A DNA stretch of 6,686 bases from Bacteroidota bacterium (GCA_023430465.1 JAEZAM010000029.1:1-6686), one strand, 5' to 3'; shown: positions 1 through 6,686, counted from the stretch's first letter. A program made the numbers and translations. Notes: generated from the letters alone by a model not told the origin.

Positions 1-12
1 GCCCCTAGTCAG

Positions 13-54
13 CCAGTTCCCAGCTCCCAGCATCCAGCCCCCAGCCATCCAGCC
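13..54. repeat. Heptamer tandem repeat, CCAGC family (left edge)
   Basis: CCAG begins at positions 13, 20, 27, 34, 41 and 49, so five or six degenerate units follow one another with a period of seven (the last step is eight). The consensus is roughly CCAGCNC. On the - strand the units read GCTGG with G-runs. The array lies in the intergenic space upstream of the gcvP promoter and may extend left of the window. The same heptamer family recurs at the right edge in the opposite orientation. No function can be read from the sequence. It could be a low-complexity intergenic repeat spread through the genome, or a structure-forming element. Confidence 0.75.
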
Positions 55-93
55 CCGAATCCCGTCTTTTCCACACAACTCAAAAGCCTGTTT

Positions 94-119
94 TTTGTTA
101 GATACACAGCGTAACTTTG
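94..119 (+). promoter_or_regulatory. Candidate Bacteroidota-type promoter for gcvP
   Basis: TAACTTTG at 112-119 matches the Bacteroidota -7 consensus TAnnTTTG exactly. A TTTG at 94-97, in a T-run, could serve as the -33 element, although the 14-base gap is shorter than the usual 17-23. Transcription would start near 124-127 and give a leader of about 65 bases before the gcvP ATG. No glycine riboswitch fold was recognised in this leader, and the space is short for one. The -7 match is seen directly; its use as a promoter is inferred. Confidence 0.5.
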
Positions 120-190
120 CCCCGCCAATTTGAGCTTACCTTCATCAGTATGCCGGCAAGCCGCCTGTATTTCAATTAAATGAATCATCA

Positions 191-3073
191 ATGAATCTTT
201 TCGAACAGCAGTCTAAGGAGTTCCAGCCGCGACACATCGGCCCGGACAGTGATCAAACGAAGACCATGTTAGCCGCCATTGGCGAGCCCTCCCTGGAAAG
301 CCTGGTTAACAAGACCGTGCCACCTGCTATCCGTATGCAGGCACCCCTGGCTATACCGGCTGCCATGAGCGAGCACGAATACCTGGGGCACATTAAAGAA
401 GTCTCCCTGAGAAACACCCTTTTTACCAACTATATCGGTCAGGGCTATTACGACACGATCACGCCCTCCGTTATCCTGCGGAATATTTTTGAAAACCCGG
501 GATGGTATACCCAGTACACACCTTACCAGGCGGAGATATCCCAGGGTCGGCTGGAAAGCCTGCTGAATTTTCAGACCATGGTGTCGGATCTTACCGGCCT
601 GCCCCTGGCAAATGCTTCCCTCCTTGATGAAGCTACAGCCGCTGCCGAGGCGATGACAATGTTCTTCAATGCCGGTAACCGCCAGGATCATACGGAAAAA
701 AATAAATTCTTCCTGGATACCGCCATTTTCCCGCAAACAAAAGACGTCATTTATACCCGCGCAATTCCAGCAGGCATCGAAGTGGTGGAAGGCGATTATG
801 CCACTGCTGCTATCGACGCGGATTTCTTTGGTGCCATCGTTCAATACCCCGATGATAAGGGCCGTATCCGCGACTACCGCAGTTTTATCCAGGCTGTTCA
901 TGAAGCCGGTGGCTACGTCGCCATGGCTACTGACCTGCTCGCTCTTACCCTGTTGACCCCTCCAGGTGAACTGGGTGCTGATGTTGCCATCGGGTCCGCT
1001 CAGCGATTTGGCGTGCCACTGGGTTATGGTGGCCCGCACGCAGCTTTCTTTTCTGCTAAGGATGAATTCAAACGCAGCATCCCCGGACGCATCATCGGCG
1101 TAAGCGTCGATGCCCAGGGCAACCGCGCGCTGCGCATGGCGCTCCAGACACGTGAACAGCATATCAAGCGCGAAAAAGCAACGTCTAATATCTGTACGGC
1201 CCAGGCATTGCTGGCCAACATGGCCGCGATGTATGCGGTTTTCCATGGCCCGCAGGGATTACGCAACATTGCTACCCGTATTGCGATTCTGGCCCAGGCA
1301 GTAGCCACCCAGATCCGCGAGCGCGGATTTGAGCTCGTGAGCAACTCCTTCTTTGATACCATCGTAGTTAAAACAGACAAGATCAGCAGCATCCGCGAAA
1401 AAGCGATTCGCCAGCAGATTAACCTGCGTTACATCGATGATCAGCACATTGGTATATCACTCGATGAAACAACCACACCGGGTCATCTATTCGATCTGAT
1501 CAATTGCTTCGAAAACGATACCGATCCTGTCGGTTTTGATATCAACCAGGATGATGACCTGCATCATATACCTTCAAAGTTCGTCCGTAAGTCCCGCTAC
1601 CTCGTTCATCCGGTGTTCAACACCCATCACAGCGAAAGCCAGATGATGCGGTATATTAAGTCGCTCGAGAATAAAGATCTTTCCCTCAATACATCGATGA
1701 TCTCATTGGGGAGCTGCACCATGAAACTCAATGCAGCCAGTGAGATGATGCCGCTTAGCTGGGCACACTGGAGCCGGATGCATCCATTTGCACCAACGAA
1801 ACAGGCGGGCGGCTACCATTATATCGTAGAAGAGCTAAGTAAATACCTTTGTGAAATAACAGCCTTCGATGCCTGCAGTCTACAACCTAACAGTGGAGCC
1901 CAGGGTGAATATGCAGGCTTGCTGACGATCAAGGCTTATCATGAAAGCCGCGGTGATCATCACCGCAACGTGATGCTGATCCCGATTTCTGCGCATGGCA
2001 CCAACCCTGCTTCTGCCGTCATGTGCGGAATGAAAGTGGTGGTGGTAAAAGCAAGGGAGAATGGTTACATCGATGTGGAAGACCTGAAAGCAAAAGCAGC
2101 GCAACATGCTGCCAACCTCTCAGGTATCATGATCACCTATCCCAGCACGTACGGCGTGTATGAAGAAACAGTGAAAGAGATCACTGATATCATACATAGC
2201 CATGGCGGACAGGTGTACATGGATGGCGCCAACATGAATGCACAGGTAGGCCTGACAGCACCCGGGCTCATCGGCGCAGACGTTTGTCACCTCAACCTGC
2301 ACAAAACCTTTGCTATTCCACATGGTGGTGGCGGCCCCGGCATGGGTCCGATCTGTGTACGCCAGCATCTCGCACCATTCCTGCCAGGGCATGTTGAACT
2401 GAACAATTCAGCTGATGCACGGCGCAATGCCGTATCTGCTGCACCTTATGGCTCGGCATCAATACTTCTTATCAGCTATGGTTATATCCGGATGCTTGGT
2501 GCAGAAGGCGTGAAGGCCGCTACGGAATACGCGATCCTGAATGCTAATTATATGCGCGCAAAATTGCAGGGCGCTTACGATGTATTGTACCTCGGTACAA
2601 ACGGCACCTGTGCCCACGAGTTTATTGTCGACCTGAGACCATTCAAAAAATCGGCAGATATCGAAGCAGAAGATGTAGCAAAGCGACTGATGGATTTTGG
2701 TTTCCACGCTCCTACAATGAGTTTCCCCGTTCCGGGAACGATCATGATCGAGCCAACGGAAAGTGAGGACAAGGCAGAACTGGATCGTTTTTGCAGTGCA
2801 TTGCTGTCGATTCGTGAAGAAATAAAAGCGATAGAAGAAGGCAGTGCCGATAAAAAAGATAACCCCCTGAAGAATGCGCCGCATACGCAGTTTGTGGTGT
2901 GTGCTTCCGAGTGGAACCATGGCTACAGCCGCGAGCAGGCTGCGTTCCCGTTGTTCTATGTTACGCAGAACAAATTCTGGCCATCGGTAGCCCGCGTAAA
3001 TAATACGCATGGTGACCGCAACCTGATCTGTACCTGTGAGCCTGTAGAAAGTTATATGGAAGCAGAAGCCTGA
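191..3073 (+). CDS. gcvP: Glycine dehydrogenase (aminomethyl-transferring), P protein of the glycine cleavage system
   Basis: This PLP enzyme decarboxylates glycine and passes the aminomethyl group to the lipoyl arm of the H protein in the cytoplasm, the first step of glycine cleavage feeding one-carbon folate metabolism. At 960 residues it is the fused single-chain form (E. coli type), not the split gcvPA/gcvPB form. The N-terminal half opens with the family motif RHIGP near residue 14 and runs to about 440. The catalytic half carries SLGSCTMKLNA (505-515), QPNSGAQGEYAG (565-576), SAHGTNPASA (about 600-609) and the PLP-binding lysine K705 in LHKTF, followed by the glycine-rich loop HGGGGPGMGP (711-720). 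The C-terminus is of the usual CEPVESY type, so the gene looks intact. There is no clear Shine-Dalgarno before ATG 191; an out-of-frame 4-codon mini-ORF (180-194) has its stop overlapping this start as ATGA. gcvT and gcvH are not adjacent. A terminator follows directly, making this a monocistronic unit. Confidence 0.97.
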   Translation: MNLFEQQSKEFQPRHIGPDSDQTKTMLAAIGEPSLESLVNKTVPPAIRMQAPLAIPAAMSEHEYLGHIKEVSLRNTLFTNYIGQGYYDTITPSVILRNIFENPGWYTQYTPYQAEISQGRLESLLNFQTMVSDLTGLPLANASLLDEATAAAEAMTMFFNAGNRQDHTEKNKFFLDTAIFPQTKDVIYTRAIPAGIEVVEGDYATAAIDADFFGAIVQYPDDKGRIRDYRSFIQAVHEAGGYVAMATDLLALTLLTPPGELGADVAIGSAQRFGVPLGYGGPHAAFFSAKDEFKRSIPGRIIGVSVDAQGNRALRMALQTREQHIKREKATSNICTAQALLANMAAMYAVFHGPQGLRNIATRIAILAQAVATQIRERGFELVSNSFFDTIVVKTDKISSIREKAIRQQINLRYIDDQHIGISLDETTTPGHLFDLINCFENDTDPVGFDINQDDDLHHIPSKFVRKSRYLVHPVFNTHHSESQMMRYIKSLENKDLSLNTSMISLGSCTMKLNAASEMMPLSWAHWSRMHPFAPTKQAGGYHYIVEELSKYLCEITAFDACSLQPNSGAQGEYAGLLTIKAYHESRGDHHRNVMLIPISAHGTNPASAVMCGMKVVVVKARENGYIDVEDLKAKAAQHAANLSGIMITYPSTYGVYEETVKEITDIIHSHGGQVYMDGANMNAQVGLTAPGLIGADVCHLNLHKTFAIPHGGGGPGMGPICVRQHLAPFLPGHVELNNSADARRNAVSAAPYGSASILLISYGYIRMLGAEGVKAATEYAILNANYMRAKLQGAYDVLYLGTNGTCAHEFIVDLRPFKKSADIEAEDVAKRLMDFGFHAPTMSFPVPGTIMIEPTESEDKAELDRFCSALLSIREEIKAIEEGSADKKDNPLKNAPHTQFVVCASEWNHGYSREQAAFPLFYVTQNKFWPSVARVNNTHGDRNLICTCEPVESYMEAEA

Positions 3074-3092
3074 TACTGTAAAGAAGATTTCC

Positions 3093-3120
3093 AAACCCCG
3101 GCCAACACCGGGGTTTTTTT
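3093..3120 (+). terminator. Intrinsic terminator of gcvP
   Basis: A perfect 9-bp stem pairs AAACCCCGG (3093-3101) with CCGGGGTTT (3108-3116) around a 6-base loop, CCAACA. A run of seven T spans 3114-3120. It starts 20 bases after the gcvP stop. The A-rich left arm pairs with the first Ts, so the hairpin could also work partly from the other strand, but no - strand gene ends here. Confidence 0.93.
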
Positions 3121-3133
3121 ATTTCCATGCTGG

Positions 3134-3155
3134 CACAGATTTTACAGCATCTGTG
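3134..3155. repeat. Perfect 7-bp inverted repeat before the transglycosylase gene
   Basis: CACAGAT (3134-3140) and ATCTGTG (3149-3155) are perfect inverted copies separated by 8 bases, ending 6 bases before the ATG at 3162. This could be an operator half-site pair or a small 5' hairpin near the start. No TAnnTTTG element was found between the gcvP terminator and this gene, so its promoter is unidentified. A 7-bp repeat in an 88-base gap can also arise by chance. Confidence 0.35.
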
Positions 3156-3161
3156 GTCTGA

Positions 3162-4088
3162 ATGAGCGATATGAAAAAATTACCCGCATTTGCCCTGTTT
3201 GCATCCGGCCTCCTGGCCGGCATTATTATTATAATGGTAATCGGTTTTCGTGATCCCGGAAAAACTGATCCCGCACCAGCGGTTCAGGCAGATGCGGGCG
3301 GAAGATGGTCAGCGCCGCCCCTTCCGGCACAGATCGATTTCGCAGGCGAAAAAGTTCCGATGGAGAAATGGGATATCCGTGAGCAACTTGATCGTGAAGT
3401 GCTCTACAACTATTACTGGCAAAACAATATTCTCTACCTGATGAAACTTGCTGGCAGGTATTTTCCCATGATCGAGGCAAAGCTGAAAGCAGCCGGCGTG
3501 CCTGACGATTTTAAATACCTCTGCATTGCAGAGAGCAATATGACCAATGCTACTTCGCGCGTAGGGGCTGTAGGCTTCTGGCAATTTATGAAAGGCACAG
3601 CGCCAGGTTATGATATCGAAGTGTCGGAGACGGTGGACGAACGCTATCATGCAGAAAAATCAACAGAGGCTGCAGCCGCCTACCTGAAACAGGCTTATGC
3701 AAAATTTGGTTCATGGACAGCCGCTGCTGCTTCCTATAACTGCGGAATGGGCGGCTATTCCAGCCATTCCAGCTTCCAGGGCACGACCGACTACTATGCT
3801 TTGCAATTGCCGGAAGAGACACAACGATATATCTTCAGAATCCTGGCGTTCAAATATATTCTTTCGAATGCCGGCCAGCTTGGTTTTGCGCTTCACACCG
3901 ATTCCGCATATAAGCCGGTTGCGACGCGGACGGTTAAGGTAAACCAGTCGATCACTAATCTTTCTGCATGGGCACGGGAAAATGGCAGCAGTTACAAGGA
4001 GTTAAAATGGCATAACCCCTGGTTAAGGGCCCGGACACTCACTGCGAGGAAGGGAAAGACCTATGAGATTGTACTTCCTGCAGATTGA
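3162..4088 (+). CDS. Membrane-anchored lytic transglycosylase (SLT/GH23, MltD-like)
   Basis: Predicted to cleave the MurNAc-GlcNAc bond of peptidoglycan with formation of 1,6-anhydro-MurNAc, acting in the periplasm for wall remodelling. Of 308 residues, about 8-29 form a hydrophobic N-terminal segment after a KK pair. There is no lipobox cysteine, so a signal anchor or uncleaved leader is more likely than a lipoprotein. A Pro/Ala-rich linker (about 34-58) follows. The SLT domain spans about 80-235: the catalytic glutamate is E124 in CIAES, followed by SRVGAVGFWQFM (132-143), then ASYNCGMGGY (190-199, the AYNxGxG position) and ETQRYIFRILAFKYI (219-233). Residues about 255-306 resemble the divergent LysM-like tail of Bacteroidota MltD homologues and probably bind glycan. 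ATG 3171, giving an N-terminus MKKLPAF, is an equally plausible start three codons in; neither has a good Shine-Dalgarno. No terminator separates it from the next gene 50 bases on. Confidence 0.9.
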   Translation: MSDMKKLPAFALFASGLLAGIIIIMVIGFRDPGKTDPAPAVQADAGGRWSAPPLPAQIDFAGEKVPMEKWDIREQLDREVLYNYYWQNNILYLMKLAGRYFPMIEAKLKAAGVPDDFKYLCIAESNMTNATSRVGAVGFWQFMKGTAPGYDIEVSETVDERYHAEKSTEAAAAYLKQAYAKFGSWTAAAASYNCGMGGYSSHSSFQGTTDYYALQLPEETQRYIFRILAFKYILSNAGQLGFALHTDSAYKPVATRTVKVNQSITNLSAWARENGSSYKELKWHNPWLRARTLTARKGKTYEIVLPAD

Positions 4089-4138
4089 GCGGATGACTGA
4101 GCTCAACAAAAGTGCTGATCGCCTGTTAATCTACCATC

Positions 4139-5209
4139 ATGAGCAAATTACTATCCCCTCTTACCATAAGAAATTCCACGTTTCGAAATCGCATCGTTAT
4201 TTCCCCTATGTGCCAGTACTCCTGTGAAGATGGCTTTGCCACCGACTGGCATCTTGTACACCTCGGCAGCCGCGCAGTCGGCGGTGCAGGACTCGTGATG
4301 CAGGAAGCAACTGCTGTGACCCCGGATGGCCGGATCAGTTATGGTGACCTGGGTATCTGGAAAAATGAGCACATGGACATGCTGTCCCGCATCGTACGGT
4401 TCATCCACTCGCAGGGCAGCAAAGCAGGGATACAACTTGCACATGCAGGTCGAAAAGCAAGTGCCGAGGTGCCCTGGCTGGGAGGCAGACAGATAAAAGA
4501 GGGCGATAAGAGCTGGCAGACCATTGCACCCTCCGCCATCCCATTTTATGAAGAGGACAAAGCGCCTGTTGCCATGAGTACCGATGAAATAGCCGGTATG
4601 ATAGCGTCATTTGTTGCAGCAGCCGAACGTGCACAGCAGTGCGGTTATGATGTAGTGGAGATACATGGTGCGCATGGTTATCTTATCCATCAGTTTCTTT
4701 CGCCGCTTAGCAATCAAAGGACAGATGCGTATGGCGGTAGCTTTGAGAACCGCGTTCGGTTCCTGCTCGAGATCACAAGAGGAATAAGAAAAATATGGCC
4801 TGCTGAAAACCCGTTGTTTGTGCGGCTATCCGTTACTGAATACGCAGAAGGCGGCTGGTCAGCGGATGACTCTGTGGCGCTTGCAAAAATACTACAGCAG
4901 GAAGGTGTGGACCTGGTGGATTGCTCATCCGGCGGGAATTTGCCCCATGTGCGCATACCCCTTGGACCGGGATACCAGGTACCATTGGCAGAAAAAATAA
5001 AGCGTGAAACAGGTATGGCCACGGGGGCAGTGGGCCTTATCACGACCGCGCAGCAGGCGGAGGATATTCTGCAGGAAGATAAAGCTGACCTTATTCTCAT
5101 AGCGCGGGAATCACTGCGCGACCCTTATTTTCCCTTACATGCGGCACACGAATTGAACGAGGATATAAAATGGCCTGCGCAATATGAGCGTGCAAAGCCG
5201 AAAAAATAA
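4139..5209 (+). CDS. Old Yellow Enzyme family FMN ene-reductase (YqjM/NamA-like)
   Basis: A cytoplasmic FMN oxidoreductase predicted to reduce activated C=C bonds of enones, enals or similar electrophiles with NAD(P)H. The 356-residue chain is one complete TIM barrel. It carries the markers of the YqjM ('thermophilic-like') class: SPMCQYS with C25 and Y27 (the Cys that tunes FMN potential and the substrate-site Tyr), GIQLAHAGRKAS (97-108), EIHGAHGYLIHQFLSP (174-189) with substrate-binding H176 and H179 and proton donor Y181, FVRLS with R229, and the phosphate-binding GAVGLI/IARESLRDPY region (296-330). R351 in QYERA near the C-terminus matches the arginine finger that YqjM inserts into the neighbouring subunit, which suggests the same dimer arrangement. 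The physiological substrate is unknown. The start follows family length; there is no Shine-Dalgarno. The aldo/keto reductase begins four bases after the stop. Confidence 0.94.
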   Translation: MSKLLSPLTIRNSTFRNRIVISPMCQYSCEDGFATDWHLVHLGSRAVGGAGLVMQEATAVTPDGRISYGDLGIWKNEHMDMLSRIVRFIHSQGSKAGIQLAHAGRKASAEVPWLGGRQIKEGDKSWQTIAPSAIPFYEEDKAPVAMSTDEIAGMIASFVAAAERAQQCGYDVVEIHGAHGYLIHQFLSPLSNQRTDAYGGSFENRVRFLLEITRGIRKIWPAENPLFVRLSVTEYAEGGWSADDSVALAKILQQEGVDLVDCSSGGNLPHVRIPLGPGYQVPLAEKIKRETGMATGAVGLITTAQQAEDILQEDKADLILIARESLRDPYFPLHAAHELNEDIKWPAQYERAKPKK

Positions 5210-5213
5210 TTTT

Positions 5214-6188
5214 ATGCATAAAAGAAAGATCGGCAAAACCACATTGGAGACATCTACGATCATGATCGGGGGCAATGTATTTGGCTGGACGATAGATGAG
5301 CAACGATCGTTTGACGTACTGGATGCGTTCATGGAGGCGGGGATCACTGCCATCGATACCGCGGATGCTTATTCCAGGTGGCATCCGGGAAACAAAGGCG
5401 GTGAATCAGAAACGATCATAGGTAAATGGCTCAAGAAAACAGGCAGGCGCAAAGACCTCCTCATTGCTACTAAGGTCGGTGCCGACCTGGGTAATGGCAC
5501 CAACCTGAAAGCGGAACATATCGTGGCTTCTGCAGAGAAGTCATTGCGAAGGTTACAGACAGACCACATCGACCTTTATCAATCGCATTACGATGATCCC
5601 TATACGCAACCTGAAGAAACGATGAAGGCTTATGACAACCTCGTCAAAGCAGGAAAGGTGCGATATGTGGGTGCCTCCAACTTGTCCCGTGAACGTATCG
5701 CGGCATCATTGACAGTAAGTGATGAGGCGGGCCTGGTCAGGTACCAGTCGTTGCAACCGTTGTATAATCTGTACGACAGGGAGACGTTCGAGAACGAATA
5801 CCGGCAGTTTTGCATCGACGAAGGAATTTCGGTATTGCCTTATTTTGGACTTGCCAGTGGATTTTTGACGGGAAAATACCGCACGGAAGCCGACCTTTCT
5901 CAAAGTGTAAGGGGCAATGCAGTGAAAAAATACATGGACGCACGCGGGCAACGAATACTTGCCGCACTGGATGAGGTGAGCCGGGCTGCAAATGCTTCGC
6001 CAGCTTCCATTGCACTTGCCTGGCTGATCGCACAACCCACCGTGGCCGCCGCGATCTCCAGCGCCACTTCTCCTGCACAGGTAATTGCCCTTGCTAAAGC
6101 AATGGAACTTAAATTGGACAGTACACAACTCGCTCTGCTGGACAAGGCATCGGTACCCGACAGCGAGAAGGTCCCGGGCGCCTCATAA
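5214..6188 (+). CDS. Aldo/keto reductase (Tas/COG0667 type)
   Basis: An NAD(P)H-dependent carbonyl reductase of the TIM-barrel AKR superfamily, expected in the cytoplasm. With the start at 5214 it has 324 residues and begins MHKRKIGKTTLETS, matching the usual R-x-L/I-G-x-T-x-L-x-x-S N-terminus. An in-frame ATG at 5184 would add ten atypical residues and a 26-base overlap with the ene-reductase gene, so 5214 is preferred; it lies in an A/T-rich stretch, as expected for initiation in this phylum. The catalytic tetrad is complete: D48 and Y53 in IDTADAYS, K87 in IATKVG, H125 in LYQSHYDD. Further family signs are GKVRYVGASN (147-156), GLASGFLTGKYR (212-223) and a cofactor-binding tail around ISSATSPAQV (281-290). 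The 4-base spacing to the upstream gene strongly suggests co-transcription and perhaps translational coupling. The substrate cannot be read from sequence. Confidence 0.93.
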   Translation: MHKRKIGKTTLETSTIMIGGNVFGWTIDEQRSFDVLDAFMEAGITAIDTADAYSRWHPGNKGGESETIIGKWLKKTGRRKDLLIATKVGADLGNGTNLKAEHIVASAEKSLRRLQTDHIDLYQSHYDDPYTQPEETMKAYDNLVKAGKVRYVGASNLSRERIAASLTVSDEAGLVRYQSLQPLYNLYDRETFENEYRQFCIDEGISVLPYFGLASGFLTGKYRTEADLSQSVRGNAVKKYMDARGQRILAALDEVSRAANASPASIALAWLIAQPTVAAAISSATSPAQVIALAKAMELKLDSTQLALLDKASVPDSEKVPGAS

Positions 6189-6194
6189 GAACAC

Positions 6195-6271
6195 TGATGA
6201 AACTGGTGCATCATTAATACTGTTGCCCTATTTTGCGGAGAAATTACGCCCTGATGAATTTGTTGCATCAT
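6195..6271 (+). repeat. Imperfect direct repeat duplicating the ACT gene start region
   Basis: Bases 6195-6214 and 6252-6271 agree at 17 of 20 positions with a 57-base (19-codon) offset. Each copy has the form TGATG-N9-CATCA, so each can pair as a 5-bp hairpin, and all three differences fall in the N9 loop. The second copy covers the ATG at 6254 and encodes MNLLHH. The first, in the same frame, encodes MKLVHH and then a TAA at 6215-6217. It could be a duplicated start, a pair of operator or RNA elements, or a leader mini-ORF. The gap 6189-6253 otherwise shows no terminator and no perfect TAnnTTTG element. Confidence 0.55.
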
Positions 6272-6664
6272 CCTGCCCAGTTAAAACAAGTTATAGCGTC
6301 CAGTTCTTTTAGTGTGTATCCCGGAAAGTATGTCTATGCGCGGGTAACATCGGTCGTTCCGGGTCCGGAGCATCTGATGATCATCAACGATGGGGAAGAG
6401 ATAACGGTGGTGACCCTGGAGGAACACCTGCCCGAAATCGGTTCCTATGAAGTGAATAAGGACCGCTGGCGCCTTATCAATATTCGCTGTGGCAACCCAT
6501 TTTATTGCATAGGCTTCATCGCCACGATTGCCACAGCCCTGGCAAAGGAAGGGATAGATCTTGTGCTTACCTCCAGTTTCACCAAAGACCTCGTTCTCGT
6601 AATGGAAAAAGACCTTGCCCGCAGCGTGGCGTTGCTGGAACGGGAGGGGTTTGGAAGAGAGTGA
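6254..6664 (+). CDS. ACT-domain protein (COG3602/DUF2241-like, CASTOR-type ACT)
   Basis: A small soluble protein of 136 residues with the layout of the COG3602 family: an N-terminal lobe with the strand motif GKYVYARV (24-31) and a C-terminal ACT lobe, RWRLINIRCGNPFYCIGFIATIATALAKEGI (71-101) followed by DLVLTSSFTKDLVLVMEKDLARSVALL. ACT folds usually bind amino acids or other small ligands as dimers; here no catalytic or DNA-binding part is attached, so a stand-alone sensor or regulatory subunit is inferred. The ATG at 6254 is chosen because it gives the family-like MNLLHHP start, with GGAG at 6237-6240 some way upstream. A TTG at 6233 would add seven residues and is less likely. It lies 65 bases after the aldo/keto reductase with no terminator between, so it may share that transcript. 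The target and ligand are unknown. Confidence 0.82.
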   Translation: MNLLHHPAQLKQVIASSSFSVYPGKYVYARVTSVVPGPEHLMIINDGEEITVVTLEEHLPEIGSYEVNKDRWRLINIRCGNPFYCIGFIATIATALAKEGIDLVLTSSFTKDLVLVMEKDLARSVALLEREGFGRE

Positions 6665-6667
6665 TGC

Positions 6668-6686
6668 GGGGTGCTGGGTGCTGGGT
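6668..6686. repeat. Heptamer tandem repeat, GCTGGGT family (right edge, runs off window)
   Basis: Two perfect GCTGGGT units lie at 6673-6679 and 6680-6686, preceded by GGGG (6668-6671), starting four bases after the ACT gene stop. The unit is the reverse complement of ACCCAGC and so belongs to the same 7-base family as the left-edge array, but in the opposite orientation. The G-runs at 6668-6671, 6676-6678 and 6683-6685 are separated by four bases; one more unit beyond the edge would complete a four-tract G-quadruplex pattern on this strand. No terminator for the ACT gene is visible before the window ends. Confidence 0.7.

Noticed and set aside
124..190. Possible glycine riboswitch in the gcvP leader
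   Set aside because: The leader after the candidate promoter is only about 65 bases, and neither the conserved glycine aptamer core nor a paired expression platform was recognised.
9..191. 60-codon open frame on the - strand upstream of gcvP
   Set aside because: Its C-terminal part is simply the translated heptamer repeat (Gly, Ala, Trp rich), and it would cover the likely gcvP promoter; no homology is recognisable.
269..1246. Long open frame of 325 codons on the - strand inside gcvP
   Set aside because: It lies antisense to an unmistakable gcvP coding sequence, has no recognisable domain, and its length is explained by codon bias in the opposite frame.
2459..3094. Open frame of 211 codons on the - strand across the 3' end of gcvP
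   Set aside because: Its peptide is rich in Cys, His and Phe without any family motif, it covers the conserved GcvP C-terminus, and its proposed start sits against the terminator hairpin.
4098..4105. 8-base palindrome TGAGCTCA between the transglycosylase and the ene-reductase
   Set aside because: A single short palindrome is expected by chance and has no T-run or promoter element beside it.
5184..5213. Longer start for the aldo/keto reductase at ATG 5184
   Set aside because: The extra ten residues do not fit the family N-terminus and would overlap the ene-reductase by 26 bases; ATG 5214 gives the standard start.
6229..6235. Possible -7 promoter element TATTTTG before the ACT gene
   Set aside because: It is one T short of TAnnTTTG, and no -33 TTTG was found at suitable spacing; too weak to list as a promoter.

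Overview
The window looks like an ordinary chromosomal segment from a member of the Bacteroidota, plausibly of the Chitinophagaceae type. This rests on a TAnnTTTG-style -7 promoter element upstream of the first gene, the lack of Shine-Dalgarno sequences before most starts, A/T-rich initiation regions, and protein variants typical of that phylum (MltD-like transglycosylase with a divergent LysM-like tail, fused full-length GcvP). The placement is an inference from sequence style; no phylogeny was run. All five genes lie on the + strand.

Layout: bases 13-54 hold a short array of CCAGC heptamers. A candidate promoter and a leader follow, then full-length gcvP (191-3073), which ends in a strong intrinsic terminator (3093-3120). 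After a small inverted repeat comes a membrane-anchored lytic transglycosylase (3162-4088). Fifty bases later begins an Old Yellow Enzyme family ene-reductase (4139-5209), then, four bases after its stop, an aldo/keto reductase (start preferred at 5214, ending 6188). A 65-base gap with an imperfect direct repeat leads to a small two-lobed ACT-domain protein (6254-6664). Directly after its stop the same heptamer family reappears in the opposite orientation and runs off the window.

Function: gcvP stands alone as the glycine-decarboxylating subunit of the glycine cleavage system; gcvT, gcvH and lpd are not in the window. The terminator makes gcvP its own transcription unit. The four downstream genes have no recognisable terminator between them and may be co-transcribed. 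The ene-reductase and the aldo/keto reductase are the tightest pair and could act in turn on the C=C and C=O groups of unsaturated carbonyls. The transglycosylase remodels peptidoglycan, and the ACT protein is probably a small-ligand (amino acid) sensor of unknown target.

I see no clear new multi-gene system here. The parts most worth a second look are non-coding: the oppositely oriented heptamer arrays at both edges, the duplicated start region before the ACT gene, and the tiny ORFs in the gcvP leader.
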